NCBI RefSeq assembly: GCF_001522545.3
Contig: NC_031770.1
Location: 34,907,866 to 34,971,865, forward strand
Direction: 5' to 3'
Source of the DNA: Parus major
Taxonomy: Eukaryota; Chordata; Aves; Passeriformes; Paridae
Length of the DNA: 64,000 nt
The position numbers and the translations under genes were made by a program. The notes under the pieces are model-generated. The model made no database searches. It was not told the DNA's origin and was given only the letters and a program-made list of their open reading frames with translations. Shown piece by piece: positions 40,317-52,679 of this stretch (position 1 is the stretch's first letter; the number at the start of each line of letters is the position of its first letter).

Positions 40317-40322
40317 AATAAA
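40317..40322 (+). promoter_or_regulatory. AATAAA hexamer just inside the intron (possible intronic polyadenylation signal)
   Basis: A canonical AATAAA lies 80 bp downstream of the CRIM1 donor at 40237. The exon's frame stays open through it and stops at 40347. Use of this site would need the donor to be skipped. No strong GT-rich downstream element is evident, so this is only a candidate; AATAAA is frequent by chance in AT-rich DNA. Confidence 0.15.
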
Positions 40323-43300
40323 GCCTATAGAGCCTCTAAATTCTCCTGATTATTCTTGAAAGTTAAATGAAAAACTATGACATAAAAAATATGAAAGTGT
40401 ATGTAGGCAATACCCATTAAAAGAAAAAAGGATAAAAATATTATGGTAATTTTTCTTTCTTTTTTCTTTAGACATTAATTTAAACTGAGTAGCAAGGGAA
40501 AAGTAATCTAGTGAGAATATTGCATTTCTGTGAATGTGCAAGTGACATACTCTATATATTGATTAGATTATACAGAGGTTTTTCATAGTAGGAATGCATT
40601 GTACTTGGTCAGGGAATTAGGATTTATGTTTTAAGATCTCTCTGGATTATCAAGTTTTGACCCTTAAAAACTGCAAAGCAAAAGGATTAGGGAGGGGCAT
40701 ACTAAAAAACCGTACAATATTTTCAGTATTTACTCATCTTCCATTTAATGAGAACACAAATCACCCTTCCTTGTGATTTATTATTCCAAGTGAAGCAGAA
40801 GATGTAATTCACTCTTTGATCCAGGCTTTGGTAAAATAAACAGTCAAAACAGAGAACTGAAAGCAAGCATATAATCCAAAACATTATATGCAAACAGTTT
40901 CAAGTGTGCTTAAACTGTCCATTTCCTATGCTAATATTTAACATTTTCTTAAATCTTCCACAAAAGAAGGCTGTACACTCCTTGTATCTTCTAGTGCTTC
41001 TCTTTGTGTTTTTTCCCTAATATTCAGTGCAAATCTGTGTAGAAATTCAAGCAAACTTTTTTTGTACCCTGTCCTGAGTAGTTGGTGAGCATGTCTTTAC
41101 TATAATTTTTTGCTCTGGAACATTCTGTCAACCATGGGCTTCTTTCATCTAGAATTATCTGTGATTTCTTGTGACATTGTCTTTTTGGACTCCTCCCTGG
41201 TTATGTTTCCCTTCTATAAGTTTTTTTCAGTTAATCCACACTTTAACATGTAGTATTCGAAAGCAGGCTAATATTTTGGGAGCGTCTTAATCAGCACTGA
41301 ATACTTTAGAATAATTGCTTTCTGTTTCTCATGCAAAACTTTAAATAAGATTTTAACTGTTTTGCAAGTTGGTGAGCTGCTGTGATGCCAGGACCTTTCT
41401 GTAGTATGACTGCTACTGAACCATTATATTTGTACATTTTAATTCCTTCTATACACTTCAGTTATGCCTTTACTGAGTTTTGTCTTGCTGACTTTGGATT
41501 ATTTATCATTTTCAAAAGAAATTTTAGCTCTGATCTTGTCCTCCCAAATATTATTTGAATTCCCATCTTGTAGTTGGCAAATAAGTCCATCGAGACTTCC
41601 CCATGGGAAAATTACTTCCTGAAAGCTGTTTTCAACTTTCTAGTTTTACAGAATCTTCAAACTGAATAGGATTTTCTATCATATTAGTGAATCTATGGGA
41701 CTCTGTGTGTTTTGTTTTCTGAAGCAGTTTGTATATTTGCTGTAGGGAGTTTTAAGAGGTGAAGGTACATGGGACAAACAAAGGAAAAATGAAGGTGTGT
41801 GTCAGGAGAGTAGAAGAGCAGGGGCTTTGAAGAGATTGGGGAAGGAAAGAAACTAATGGGATTTAAGGAAAGCATAGAGCTTTGCAAATGGGAGTTAGAG
41901 ATTGAGAGACCTGGTAATAAGCCCTGCATCTTCAGAGTCTGACTTGGTATACTGAAGAATTGTAGGCAAGAAGAGTTAGAGAGGAGCTGAACTTCATGAA
42001 TTATTACTGAAATGCCATGTTGCTAGAAAAATACGGGTAATGGACAGAGTAAGGCCTGGGAGGTTGGTGCAGAGGCTCTTCTGGGGCTGATGTCATCAGT
42101 TCTACTGAATGTGTCAGCAAGTTTATGGAGGTACCACATTGAACTAAGAAAAATATGTTTCCATTATTGGCCACAGACCTAGAAACTTTAGTTCTGGGAA
42201 TAATGCTTCCAGAACACTCTTCCTGCTCCTCCATGTTTGCTTAACCACCCTTGATAGGGGTTTTGCACCAGCAAGGACTTTCTGGTGGAAATAAAGCTGG
42301 GAGGACTACTTCCTATGACAGCAGTGCTGCTTTATGCCAAGATAAAGTGCTTGTGCAATTAAAACATAAATTGTGTTTATTTCTGTTCCTTAAAAAAGAT
42401 ATCATCGCTCTCTAGTTTACTCTGGCATTTGAGTTGGGAGCCTTCTGCTGAGAACTGCATATGTTCAAGTGCTGTGATTGGCAATGGAGTTAGTGAAAGG
42501 AAAATAGAAAGTGTTTCCTCAACACTAAATGCTAGAATAAAAATATTTCATTTTGAGATCCACTTCCTATTCTGCCCCTTTTACTTTAGGAGTACAATTG
42601 AAGGCATAGTTAAAATGAATACTGAAGAAACTTAGCAGCTTAGATGTCTATTGGCCTCCAGAATAATTTACTTTAAATGTTCTTACCTGCTGCTCCACCA
42701 AGTATCTCATCACAGTTGTGGCACATACTGAGAACAAGTGTGTCGTGCTCATTGTTTTACCATGGTTGAAAAGCTCAGAGATGAAATAACCCTGGTTTGG
42801 TTTCATAAGCAACTTCTTTTATTCCTACAAGATGTAACTGTCCATTCACTAGTGGGGAATTTAGTCTATGTGCATTGAATTTAACTTTAAGATGGGAATT
42901 ACATTTCTCAAAATGTATTTTAATTTTTTTTCTTTTCTTCAAGACAATTTGAATGAGCAGTCTCAAATGAAACTGCATATTGTGTTAACTGCACAAATAA
43001 AAATAACCCAAAACAAAATTTGTGGGAGTGTATGTGCTAAACCACTATGAACAAGGACATTTTTTAAATCATGTTTTTTTTTTTATTTAAAGATTGAGTT
43101 AAAATCTAAATTAAAATATGTTTTGCTGAAGTGTTGATAGGCAGTCTAGCTGTCACTTCTGAATAAAACAAGCTAAATAGTTTACTTTGGCAGTTGTCCA
43201 AGAGATGTTTGTTATACCTTTTTTGATAAGTTTTGTTGTTGTATGTGGTGCAATGGAGAGTGTCATCTTATAGTTTCTGACATTTTTGGAAAGCATTGGG

Positions 43301-45154
43301 AAGTGTCTGTCACGATAGACATATAGCCTGTGTTGAAAAGACCACTCCTGTCATTTTTTCAGAAGTCTTTCTGGCAGAGCTTTCATTCACTCATTTCCAG
43401 CATGGCCTGAAAATGACTCTTTTTTTCCTGTACCATATATTGGTTTAAACATAATTGTAAAGAAAATGTTATTGTTTGCCTTACTTCTTTGGGGAATTCT
43501 GTGCAGTCAGGGCTTGATGGAAAGTCCGAGATCAGCAACATAATCTAGTAAGTAGTGTGTAATGACGCACAGGGAAGTAGCTTGTGCTCCACCCTGATAC
43601 AGCTTCAGCATTGAAAATCAGGTCGGGAGCTTAGACAGCCTTGCACTAAAGGACAAGGGTCAGCAAAATCAAGTTTTTATACACAGCTCAGAGAAATAGA
43701 ATTCCATAATGTTTTTTCTTTTATCCTCTGTTACTTACAGAATAGAACTTACACTGTTTTATTGAACGATTTGTTAAAAGTTTATGTTGACAGAACTTGA
43801 GACAGGAGTGGGAAAGGATTGGACAAGAAGAGTGAGGAAGAATTACAGATACATTTCTAATGGAACTGGGGAAATGGATTTTAAGTTGACATTGAAGGTG
43901 AGAGAGGGGAAAAAAAATCAGGAAATGCGGAGATCCATGTTGGGCAATACCTGGGATAAGGCAGTTAAGAAAGTGGTTCAGGCAGTGATACAGCTGCATT
44001 GAAGGCCCAGGAATGCTGTGGTTGTATGTAATATGTTCTGAGGTGTCATGGAATGTAAAAAGGATAATACCTTGTCAAGGAGAGATACTTCCTGTCTACC
44101 TCTCTCCCGTGGCAGACGATGTGACTACCGTTATCGTGTGTAGCTGTGTTGTGTTGCGTTGCTCATGAAGAGCCAGTTGAAATGCATCTGAACTGAAGGC
44201 AGAGGGACATCATGTGATGCTTGCATGCTGTAAAAGCAGACTGTCTATACTTGTACTGAACCTTCAGGAATTTGCAGCTTTTGAAGCCTTAGCCTTTGCT
44301 GAGCCACTGTTTCATCAGAAATGCAAATACTGTCTTGCTTCTTCACCATTAGATGTGTAGATCTTTATTTAGTTCTTGCCCTAAACTGTACACTGTATTG
44401 AAACGCCAGCTATTATTAGTATAAATGTGGCAGGGTGAAACTTAACACACTTAATATACTTTGTTAACTTACTATTCTAGAAAGCTTTATTCACCTGTTT
44501 TCATTAGCAGTTTCAAAACCTTTGGTTTTGTAGTCTACAAAGGAGGTAGCACATTACTGCAGATATGTCAGGGTCTGTCACTGTGGCAGGGTTTCTGCTA
44601 CATTCTTGTAGAAAAGTGGTAACTCTCAGATGCTTCTATATACAAATTCAGTGAATGAGAAAAGTCTTGAACACTCGTAAGCAAAGGTTGATTGGGTGAA
44701 TCTTCACTGATAGGAAATTGGAACATATTTATGAGCTCCTGAAGACACAGATTTGTCAAACAGTATTTAAAGCTTAAAGTTTCTATGATGGACAAAAAAA
44801 ATATTAGTTTAGAATAAGATATAATAACAGCTTATAAAAAACTGTTCATAAAATATACACATGTCAATTATTGGAGTCACAGTAGGATGTGTAAAGAAAA
44901 CTAAATGGTCGGTGGCAAATGTTTGCAGCCTTATTTTTCAGGACAGTAGTGCAGCTAATCTGGGAGATACCTTTTAAAGAAATGAAGAATTACAATTAGA
45001 AGCTGTTCTGTAACCTCAGAATATTTCCAGTTTATCTATAAGTTTCTGTCAATACTTTTTCCAGTTTGAGAAACCTGTTTAAATCTGAAAGAAAGTAGGA
45101 ACTTTTTTCCTTTTCCAAATATTTTCCATTTCTTATCTGCCTTTATCTCTTGCT

Positions 45155-45526
45155 TGGTGAGGAAACTATGAGAGATATGGGACTGTTCCACCTGGAGAAG
45201 AGAAGGCTCAGGGAAGATCTCATGAATTGTATGAATACCTGAAGACGGTATAAAAGCAGAGCCAGGTTCTTTTCAGTGTTGCCCAGTCATAGGACAGGGA
45301 GGAAAGAGACACAAATAGAAGCACAGGAGGTTCCATCTGAATATCAGGAGGAACTTTTTCACAATGAGGGTGATTGGACACTGACACAGTTTTCCCAGAA
45401 AGGTGGTGGAGTCTCCATCCATGGAGATATGGAAAAGCCACTTGGGCATAATCCTGGGCAGCCAGATCTACCTGGCCTGGCTTGGGAACCTCTGAGAGGT
45501 CATGTCCTAGTTCAGCTGTTTCATGA
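45155..45526 (+). mobile_element. CR1-type LINE, 3' UTR fragment
   Basis: This holds only the 3' UTR part of a CR1 element. The recognisable order is 'CACCTGGAGAAGAGAAGGCTC', 'AATACCTGAAGA', 'GCAGAGCCAGGTTC', 'GCACAGGAGGTTCCATCTGA', 'GGAGTCTCCATCC' and 'ATCCTGGGCAGCC'. It is followed by a TAA-rich microsatellite (45527-45550). It shares its motif order with the copy at 7290-7615, so both are probably of related CR1 subfamilies. It sits in the intron between the CRIM1 exons, in sense orientation. The 84-codon ORF inside it is not a gene. Confidence 0.9.
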
Positions 45527-45550
45527 TTAATATAATAATATAATAATAAA
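45527..45550. repeat. TAA/ATA microsatellite after CR1
   Basis: TAATATAATAATATAATAATAAA directly follows the CR1 3' fragment and may have expanded from its tail. Confidence 0.85.
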
Positions 45551-46113
45551 GAGAAAAAATTCCATTTGAGGAGTCTTAACTTGAGGTTTGTTTGTAATGT
45601 TTTTTACTTTTTACTTGATTAAAAAGACAGACTGGGCTGGTTTTCAGTATTAGTGAGCCATGCTCTATCTCACAGTAACAACTGCAATGGAGATGTGCAG
45701 AGCACATGTAATTCTTAGACTGATGTCTCATGGTGGCAGAGTCAGTTATTGCTATGCACCACTGAGGATCAAGCACGGAAAATGTAGGAACAGAGGAGAA
45801 AAAATGGCCCTTTGAAGGTTATGAGCTCTTGCAAGAAATGTGGGTAGCATTGTCAAGCTGCTTTAGTAGTTCAGTAAGCCGCTGTGGTAGTGTCAGTGTT
45901 GCAGTGAGGTTTAATCAGTAATCAGGGATATTGTACTGCATCATTTGCAGTCTGGTAACATTCTGTTCATCCTGCTTGCTCTGTCAGAAAGTTGCTCATT
46001 TCTTAAGGGGGAGCTGTGTTTTGTTCTGTACTTTTTTGGTATAATTTTGAAAAGCCATAACAGACACATATTACCTGAGCTGGTAGTGTTTGCTGTGTGG
46101 AAGATTTAGTACC

Positions 46114-47513
46114 TGTCGTGGTTTAAAACCAATAACTAAGAAAATTACTTATTTCTTGCTGTGAGATATGGATTAGAACAAAAGCAAAACAGGCATAAAA
46201 CTTAAAAGGAATAAACAAAGTTTACTGACAAACTACAATAATAAGAACACCAGAATAAACTTCCAGAAAAACCTTTTCATCCCCTATCTACCCACTATTC
46301 CTTGGTTCACACAACAACAGAGACAAAAACTTTGGAACTTTGGTGGTTAAAACAGTCCCAATTCTTGCTACAGTCTTTTCACCAGTCTTTGTAGAGAAAC
46401 AGAAGTTTCTTCCTGTTAATTTATGGAGTTTCTCACAAGAAAACTATTTTTGCTATAGTTTTCCATTGCCCTGATATCAGCTGCCCAGAGCTGCTATTAT
46501 CAGAGCCCACCCCTCCCATTTTTACATCACTCTGAGGTGTGTATGGGCCATGAGTCTAGGGATAGCATTTTTAAGGATGATATTCAAAGGCAAAAAAGTC
46601 TTCTTCATCTGTTTCTGTGAGCTTCACTAGACAACAGTTTTCTCATTGCCTCTCAAGGCTTCAAATCTCCCAGCACTTCACTATACCATAATTACTCAAG
46701 TTTACACTTTGAACACTTTATTCCTCCCTAGATACTTAACATGAATTAAAGGAGTTCTTTTCAGGACTTCATTGTCCATCTCCATTGTTTTAACAGAAAG
46801 ATATTTCAGCTAAATTAAAGCATCTTCTTAATTCTCTACCTTTTCTGAAGCTTCTTTTCTTTCCTGTCACTGGTAGTTTATAAAGTCTCTTTTCATGTTG
46901 ATCACTCTCTTTTTTTTCTCTCTGGATAAAAGATTAATCTGCAAGTCTCATCTGGGTAATGAAAGAGTTAAAATCTTGCCCAGGCTGTTGTAGGTAGTTC
47001 TGTGGCCTCGGCCGGTGCAGGAACTGGAGTCGTCTGCGATGGAGAGTTCCTCATGGCTGCTCTGGAGAGTGTGGTCACCGTCTCTGCTTGCTGCAGGCCC
47101 AGAGCCCCTCTCCTTCTTCACTCAGCAGTTTCTAGTGAATTTAGTTACAGCAAAAACCCTGCAGCCGAGCCAGAGATCGGCTCGGCCAGGCCTGAGCCCG
47201 GGGAAAACCCCCCGCAGGACCCACATCTCCCAGCCGGGAGACGCGGCAGGCCCAGCCCTGTCCCCGCCCGGCCGCATGGCCTGGGCAGGGAACGGGAGGC
47301 CGGAGCTCCGCCACTCTTCACAGCCAGGAAACAAAGAGAACCAAGAGAGCTCTGGTTTTACACTTTAAGGTAGGGTTCACAAGTTGATCCCACTTTTCAA
47401 TGGCCTAAACTGCTGTCAGTTCTCAGCAATGACCGATAATTGGTCAGGAGAAAAGACTCCGGGCAGTTCCCAGAAACTTCAACTTTTCTTAAAGGTAAAG
47501 TAACTCCATGACA
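46114..47513 (-). mobile_element. Endogenous retroviral LTR (solo), antisense to CRIM1
   Basis: This 1,400-bp element begins TGTCGTGGTTTAAAACC and ends AACTCCATGACA on the + strand. It has TG...CA ends that form a short imperfect inverted repeat (TGTCRTGG/CCATGACA). The flanks are GTACC (46109-46113) and GTATC (47514-47518), a 5-bp target duplication with one difference. Compared with the LTR at 21.7 kb, the shared end (AACCAYGACA) and the shared start (CATGGAG) both indicate the minus strand as the LTR sense direction. Its 5' half on that strand (about 47000-47340) is CpG-rich, as promoter regions of such LTRs can be. No retroviral gene is present. It lies 740 bp upstream of a CRIM1 exon. 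The ORFs of 117-123 codons at 47002-47373 are chance frames in the GC-rich part. Confidence 0.75.
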
Positions 47514-47583
47514 GTATCAAATACGAGAAAGATGTGTTTCAGCTTTTCTGAGTATGACTTAGAACATTATTTATATATTTAGT

Positions 47584-47617
47584 GTGGTTTGGTTTTGGTT
47601 TTTGGTTTTTTTTTTCC
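47584..47617 (+). repeat. T/G-rich (GGTTTT)-like tract
   Basis: GGTTTGGTTTTGGTTTTTGG followed by a T run, just downstream of the antisense LTR. Confidence 0.9.
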
Positions 47618-48256
47618 ATTTACGTTCTAGACATTCTAAAAACTGTCCATCTGTCTTTCTTGTTATGTGGAATTCTTCATTTCACGAATGCAGAAAGATT
47701 TGTTACTTTGCATTTCAATTTGCTATATATAGATAAACCAGACAACCTAATAAAATAGTCTTTAAAAATGTCCTTTATACATGCATCATGTATATCTATA
47801 TCGTGTATATCACATGCTATACACATATATCTACAGTGTATCTCTTTTTTTTTCTGTAACCCAAGTATTTTGCTGTTTAAACAGACATTAATTAGTTAAA
47901 AATTAAACAATGAATGTTTACTGTTTTAAAAGCTGTGGGAAATATATATTCTTCATAAGTAGGGTTCCTCTATTAAATAAAATTCACAGTTGTAATGATT
48001 GTGTAAGGTTGCCTGTCTAACTTCTGTAAATTGTTTTAATATCTAATATCACTTCAGTCGCTTCCTAATAATTTTAAAAAGTGAATCTTAAAGAGAAAGG
48101 GAGGCTTTTTGTAATGTTACCTAGCAAGCACGCGTTCACTGGATAATTTTTGTGACTTAAAAGGCTGATGCATAAGTGGTTGCTTATGAGGAAGTAATTT
48201 GCAGAAAGCTTCTAAAGCATGAGTAAAAGAAATGTTCTTCTTCCCTTCCTCCATAG

Positions 48257-48377
48257 TGTTCAGTGTGGATTGCAGCACAGTCGAGTGTCCTCCTGTTCAG
48301 CAAGTTGTTTGCCCCCTGGATAGCTATGAAACCCAAGTCAGGCTGACGGCCGATGGCTGCTGCACCCTGCCCACAAG
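48257..48377 (+). CDS. CRIM1: CRIM1 internal coding exon (probably exon 4)
   Basis: This is the next CRIM1 coding exon, 121 nt. It is preceded by a strong pyrimidine tract and acceptor (CTTCCTCCATAG). Its first two bases complete a GTG (Val) codon with the last G of the exon at 40236, giving the join KP-VFSVDC. The peptide runs from VFSVDCSTVECPP to GCCTLPT plus a split Arg codon and has five cysteines. The human protein reads almost the same here and continues with another cysteine-rich stretch, which should come from an exon beyond this window. The donor is AG|GTTGGT, which has the invariant GT but a poor match at +3 to +6. Reading through it would add about 33 non-homologous residues before a stop near 48474. 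The end is inferred from the loss of CRIM1 similarity and the position of this GT, so it is slightly less certain than the start. Confidence 0.9.
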
Positions 48378-51300
48378 GTTGGTGTCTCGATGGCTCAGTG
48401 TTTTTAACTTGTTCTCGACAATCCAAGCACTGGAAATACAGGATATCAATGCGCACTTCTGTGACAATAAATGATGCTGAATACAAGCTACGTGACGTAG
48501 GTTGTATCAGTCTGGTGGAAATAGAGAATCTTGTACTTTTAAAGCAGAAAAAAAGTCTTCACGGTACAGATGCATGAAGTTGGTTTCTGTCAAAATTATT
48601 TGAGGAGTTCATGTCTCCAGATTGACTTTCAGTTAATTCAATTAATTTTGCAAGAGTTGACTTTTGAAGGTGTTTGATGGTAAGGAGTTAAGTGATGGAG
48701 ATGATAGAAGACATACTAGGGAAAAAAAAATCTCATCTAGTTAAAGGAGAAAAAAACCCTAATTTTTTGTACATGGAAAACCATTTACAGTGGTACATGT
48801 AAAGTGGAAGTGTAAAGATGGAACTCTGGAACTGTAGAGGAACAGAAATTTCAAGTACTTGCTTGCATTTTACTTCTGTTGTTGAAGTAGTTATAACTTC
48901 CTGCGCTTAAAAAAAGTAAGACAGTTTTAGAGTTGGCTTTGTTCCACCATTATGCACCACTATTTGAGTTTGTGTTTTTACAGCAAATTTCCAAAAACCC
49001 GATTCATGAATCTGCCAAATTAATATATATTCAAGCAAAAAATAACATAATTGGAAAGATATTACACCAAAAAGTAAATTTTTCTTGTAGATGTAGCTAG
49101 CCAGCTTACGCAGTGGAAGGTCTTTGCAGCCAGAAAATATTGTCAGCCTCTTGTGTAAAGTAGTAAAAAACTTTCAAAGAAATGAGAAAGTGGAAGATAG
49201 CAAAAGATTATATAATCAAGGTTATCTTTCTTTGGGTGCACATTTAGTGTGGCATCTTCTTTAAAACTGTTTTTTCCATGATGTATGAAAGTCACTTATT
49301 GCATGGAGAATCAAAGACATTTGATAAAATTAGGGCAGAAAAAGAGATGGAAATTATGATTTAGTGCACTAATCCTGCCTCGTAAAATTTGAAAATACAT
49401 TTCTAAACTTGACAAGTTTTATTTGTAATTGTAGAATACTGACAGTAGCCTGATTCTTATTATCCTTACTCAGTGAATGCTACCAAGGTTATTTAATTGA
49501 GAGTTGTTTTCTTTATTTTCTTTTTTCCTGAATTTTCTATACCAGAACATGATGTGGATTCTCAGTATCCTCCCTTTATGTTTTGACATGTTTTCTGTAA
49601 ACTTCCTAGGAACTGCAATGATGTATTAGTTCAGAGCTGACCTGGCTAGCTGGGATTGTGCAGCAGTCTGCAGATTTTATGCAGTCATCATACTGCCATT
49701 GTTTCAAATACAGTTCAGCATGTTGAAGAGAACTCGAATAAAATGCTGCTAAGGCCTGTATTCAGAAAGACAGATTATAAAGTCAAAGAAGCAGTCACAG
49801 ATTAATATTTCATAAATTCAGGGTTTAAATTAACACTTAGTAACATTGATACAATAGAAAGATTTATGGTACATTTTTGCTTCCAAATTTGTTTTAACTT
49901 GTTGGATTAAAAAATGATACATAAGCCAAATTATTTTTGTTTCACAAAAGTAAAATTATGTTCTATTTTTACGCAGTCTAATACAACTTGTGGTTTGATT
50001 TTTCTAGTGCTTGGGTGAAGGGAATGAAAAATATCCACTTTATTCTTCGTCAGTGATAATTTCAGTGTTACTTCTATCAGGAAATAGAGAGGAAATAAAT
50101 CTTCATTTACTTCAGAAAAATTACCAGTTAGAAATACCTTCTATTTCTAGTACACATGTGGGAACTGACCTTAAATAAAATACCTAGAGCAAGCATATTC
50201 TTGAAAGAATCTTTTTGTTTTGTTGAGAATGTTTAAAAATAAAGTCAGTTTTCTGAGCACTAACTGATGTCTGAAGTGTCCTTGCCTGTGTGTGTGGCAA
50301 GTCAGAGATGAAACAAGTATTCTTTTCTCCTGTGCACAAAGGTCCCAGTTGTACAGGCAGGCTTACAGCCTGTGAATTACTAGATAATGGTGAATTCCTG
50401 AAACCTCTTTGAAATCAGTTGTTGTGCATTCCTGGGAGCAGAGTTTAACAAGAGATCAGAGCTAGGGTAGATGAGTACTTAGCTCCTGGAGCCTTAGGAT
50501 CTGATCTTACGATTGAAGCGGGGTTTGTGTTAATACCTCTGCCCTCCTTGATGTATAAAACTGCAAAATGCCTCCGCAATTAGCATAACCCAGTATGTCT
50601 GCAGGCAGGTAGAGACAATTGTAGGGGTCTTGTACTCCTCCATTATTTTTTAATTTCATGGCTCGGTCTACGTTGATGTATATTGTAATTATGTGGGTTG
50701 CTATTTGGATTGCCTTGAATCAGCCAAAGAAACTATACACTTTTTAATGAAGTAGTTGAGAAGGTAGAAGAAAAATGGAATCTGGCAGCAGTGTGATCAT
50801 GTGCCTGCTGAAAATATATTTAGTTATTTTGATTTTCATATACTACTGTGCTTCTTAAGGAAGACAGTGTCATAGTCATCATTCATCTGCTGTAAGTAAA
50901 GATTTTATTTTAGGGGGGAATAAAGGAATGCAGACATGGGGATGATAGAAAAGAAAGCTTTAAAAAAGATTAGAGGAAAGAGAAGTGCATGTATGAAAAG
51001 AGAAAACAGAAAGGGAAAAAAAGTGCAGTTACTTGAAACATGAAAATTGAACCATTTGACTTCAGGTTCAATGTTTCCTCAGATTTGAGGGGACACCCTT
51101 TTTATTTGAAGGGTCTCTTAGATTTGCATGTCAAAATTATAGAAAAACAGTGCAGATCTATGGATGAATGAATCTGTGGTAGGAAAACGGGATGATTTTC
51201 CTTAATTTAAGAATTTCTTTAAAAATATTAAGAATTATGAAATATCAACATTGCCTTTTCTGAGATTCAGTTTAGAATCACCTAACTGCATACCCCACAT

Positions 51301-52110
51301 TTTTTCATTGTTAGAATGAAGTTCAAAAGAAGTGGCACTGTATTTTTTTAGTGTGCATTTGAGAATAATTTATTAAAAGTGAAGGCATTTGTCTATAAGG
51401 TCATTTTAGACTTTAGACTTCATGAAATTATGTTTTTAAGACTATTAACTCTTTGGAAAAATTATGATTACCTGTTTCATTTACTTCCACTGGAATAAAA
51501 AGGTAATACAAGCAGAACCAGAAAGCAATTAAAGGAGATTGCCATGGTTAAGGACAGATGATGTGTCACTGAGCTGCTTAACAAGTGGTTCATAATTTCA
51601 CATACAGTAGGAGCAGATTGACTTCTGCCTCACATCTTGTTCTTGACCTTCTTGTGCTGTTTCTTGTACATAATATGCTAGGAAAATGGAGAACCTGAAA
51701 TCAGATGATAAATTGGCATTTCTTTTGTGAGCAAACTCTTGAATGTGTATTCATAACAATGAAAACTCCTTGAACAATGCCAGGGGAAAAGTGGAAATAG
51801 TAAACATCTGATATCATAAATTCTTGTTCTTGCACTCAGAGGTTACATTTAGTGTCACACTGATTTCTAATGCATTGGTTCAAACAGAACAGAACATACT
51901 GATTTGGCATCGACATCAAAATACCAGTTGCTTCAGCTTTCATCAGGCTGTTATGAGACACTTATCTTAAATTTCCAGCAATTATGTTAGGAAAACTAAA
52001 TGTTTGGAAAACAGGAAAACAGCTATTATGTTAGGAAAGCTTAGAACAGTCTGCCTCTGGTCTTGGTTAAAGATGCTCATTTCTCCAAGGAGGTTGTACA
52101 AAATTGTAAT

Positions 52111-52130
52111 CTAATACAAAATTGTATTAG
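52111..52130. repeat. Near-perfect 20-bp palindrome
   Basis: CTAATACAA-AA-TTGTATTAG forms a 9-bp perfect stem around two bases, in AT-rich intron. Confidence 0.9.
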
Positions 52131-52647
52131 AGCTCTTACAGAAAACATTATGGTAGTTTTTTTAGTATAATTTTGTGGTCTTCTATTAGAAAGTTGAATG
52201 TGATCAATATCAAGTTTACAGAATCTGTTCTCTTTGGATGTTTCCAGTTTTTCCTGTTGTAAATGAAGTGTCTTCAAATTTTCTGATTCCTTTGGAAATT
52301 TATTTTTAAGTGTAAAAATCTTTATAAAAACCTGTTTCTTTTTTTTTATCTGTGAAAAATGGAACAGGACAGTGATTATAAACAGCTTATATTTTTTATT
52401 GCTCACAGTTTTGTACATGTTTCATAAAATTTTTACAACATAGTATATGACCTGTTTGGATAGCTTTCCACCAAATATTTTTGGGTTATCTTTTTTCTTT
52501 GTGACTGTTGTCAGAATAAGTTGGAAATTTAGTCTTTATTAAGTCTCTGCTTCTTGCTACTGTTTTGTACCCCTGCTTCTGTGCTGTCATCTGTTACAAA
52601 TTTGATAATTTCAAGATTCATTCAGTGCTCTGTTCTCATAGATATTT

Positions 52648-52679
52648 CACACACACACACTCCTCCCCCCCACCCCCAG
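52648..52679. repeat. CA microsatellite followed by C-rich tract
   Basis: (CA)6 with an extra C runs directly into a C-rich stretch with CCCCCCC and CCCCC runs. Confidence 0.95.

Larger units (their letters stand above)
40237..48256 (+). other. CRIM1: CRIM1 intron between the two visible exons
   Basis: This is an 8,020-bp phase-1 intron that starts GTAAAA and ends CCATAG. It contains a CR1 3' fragment (about 45155-45526) and a 1.4-kb antisense LTR (46114-47513) ending about 740 bp before the downstream exon. The rest (40240-45150 and 47520-48230) is AT-rich with no recognisable gene. A short AT-rich stretch at 47780-47840 has interleaved TATA/ATAT palindromes. Confidence 0.9.

Noticed and set aside
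39894..40349. A 151-codon + strand ORF read as one gene
   Set aside because: Only 39994-40236 is CRIM1 coding. The rest is intron that is open by chance, and splice sites bound the exon on both sides.
47002..47373. Overlapping 117- and 123-codon ORFs in a GC-rich stretch
   Set aside because: They lie inside the antisense LTR. Stop codons are rare there because of GC content, and the frames match no known protein.
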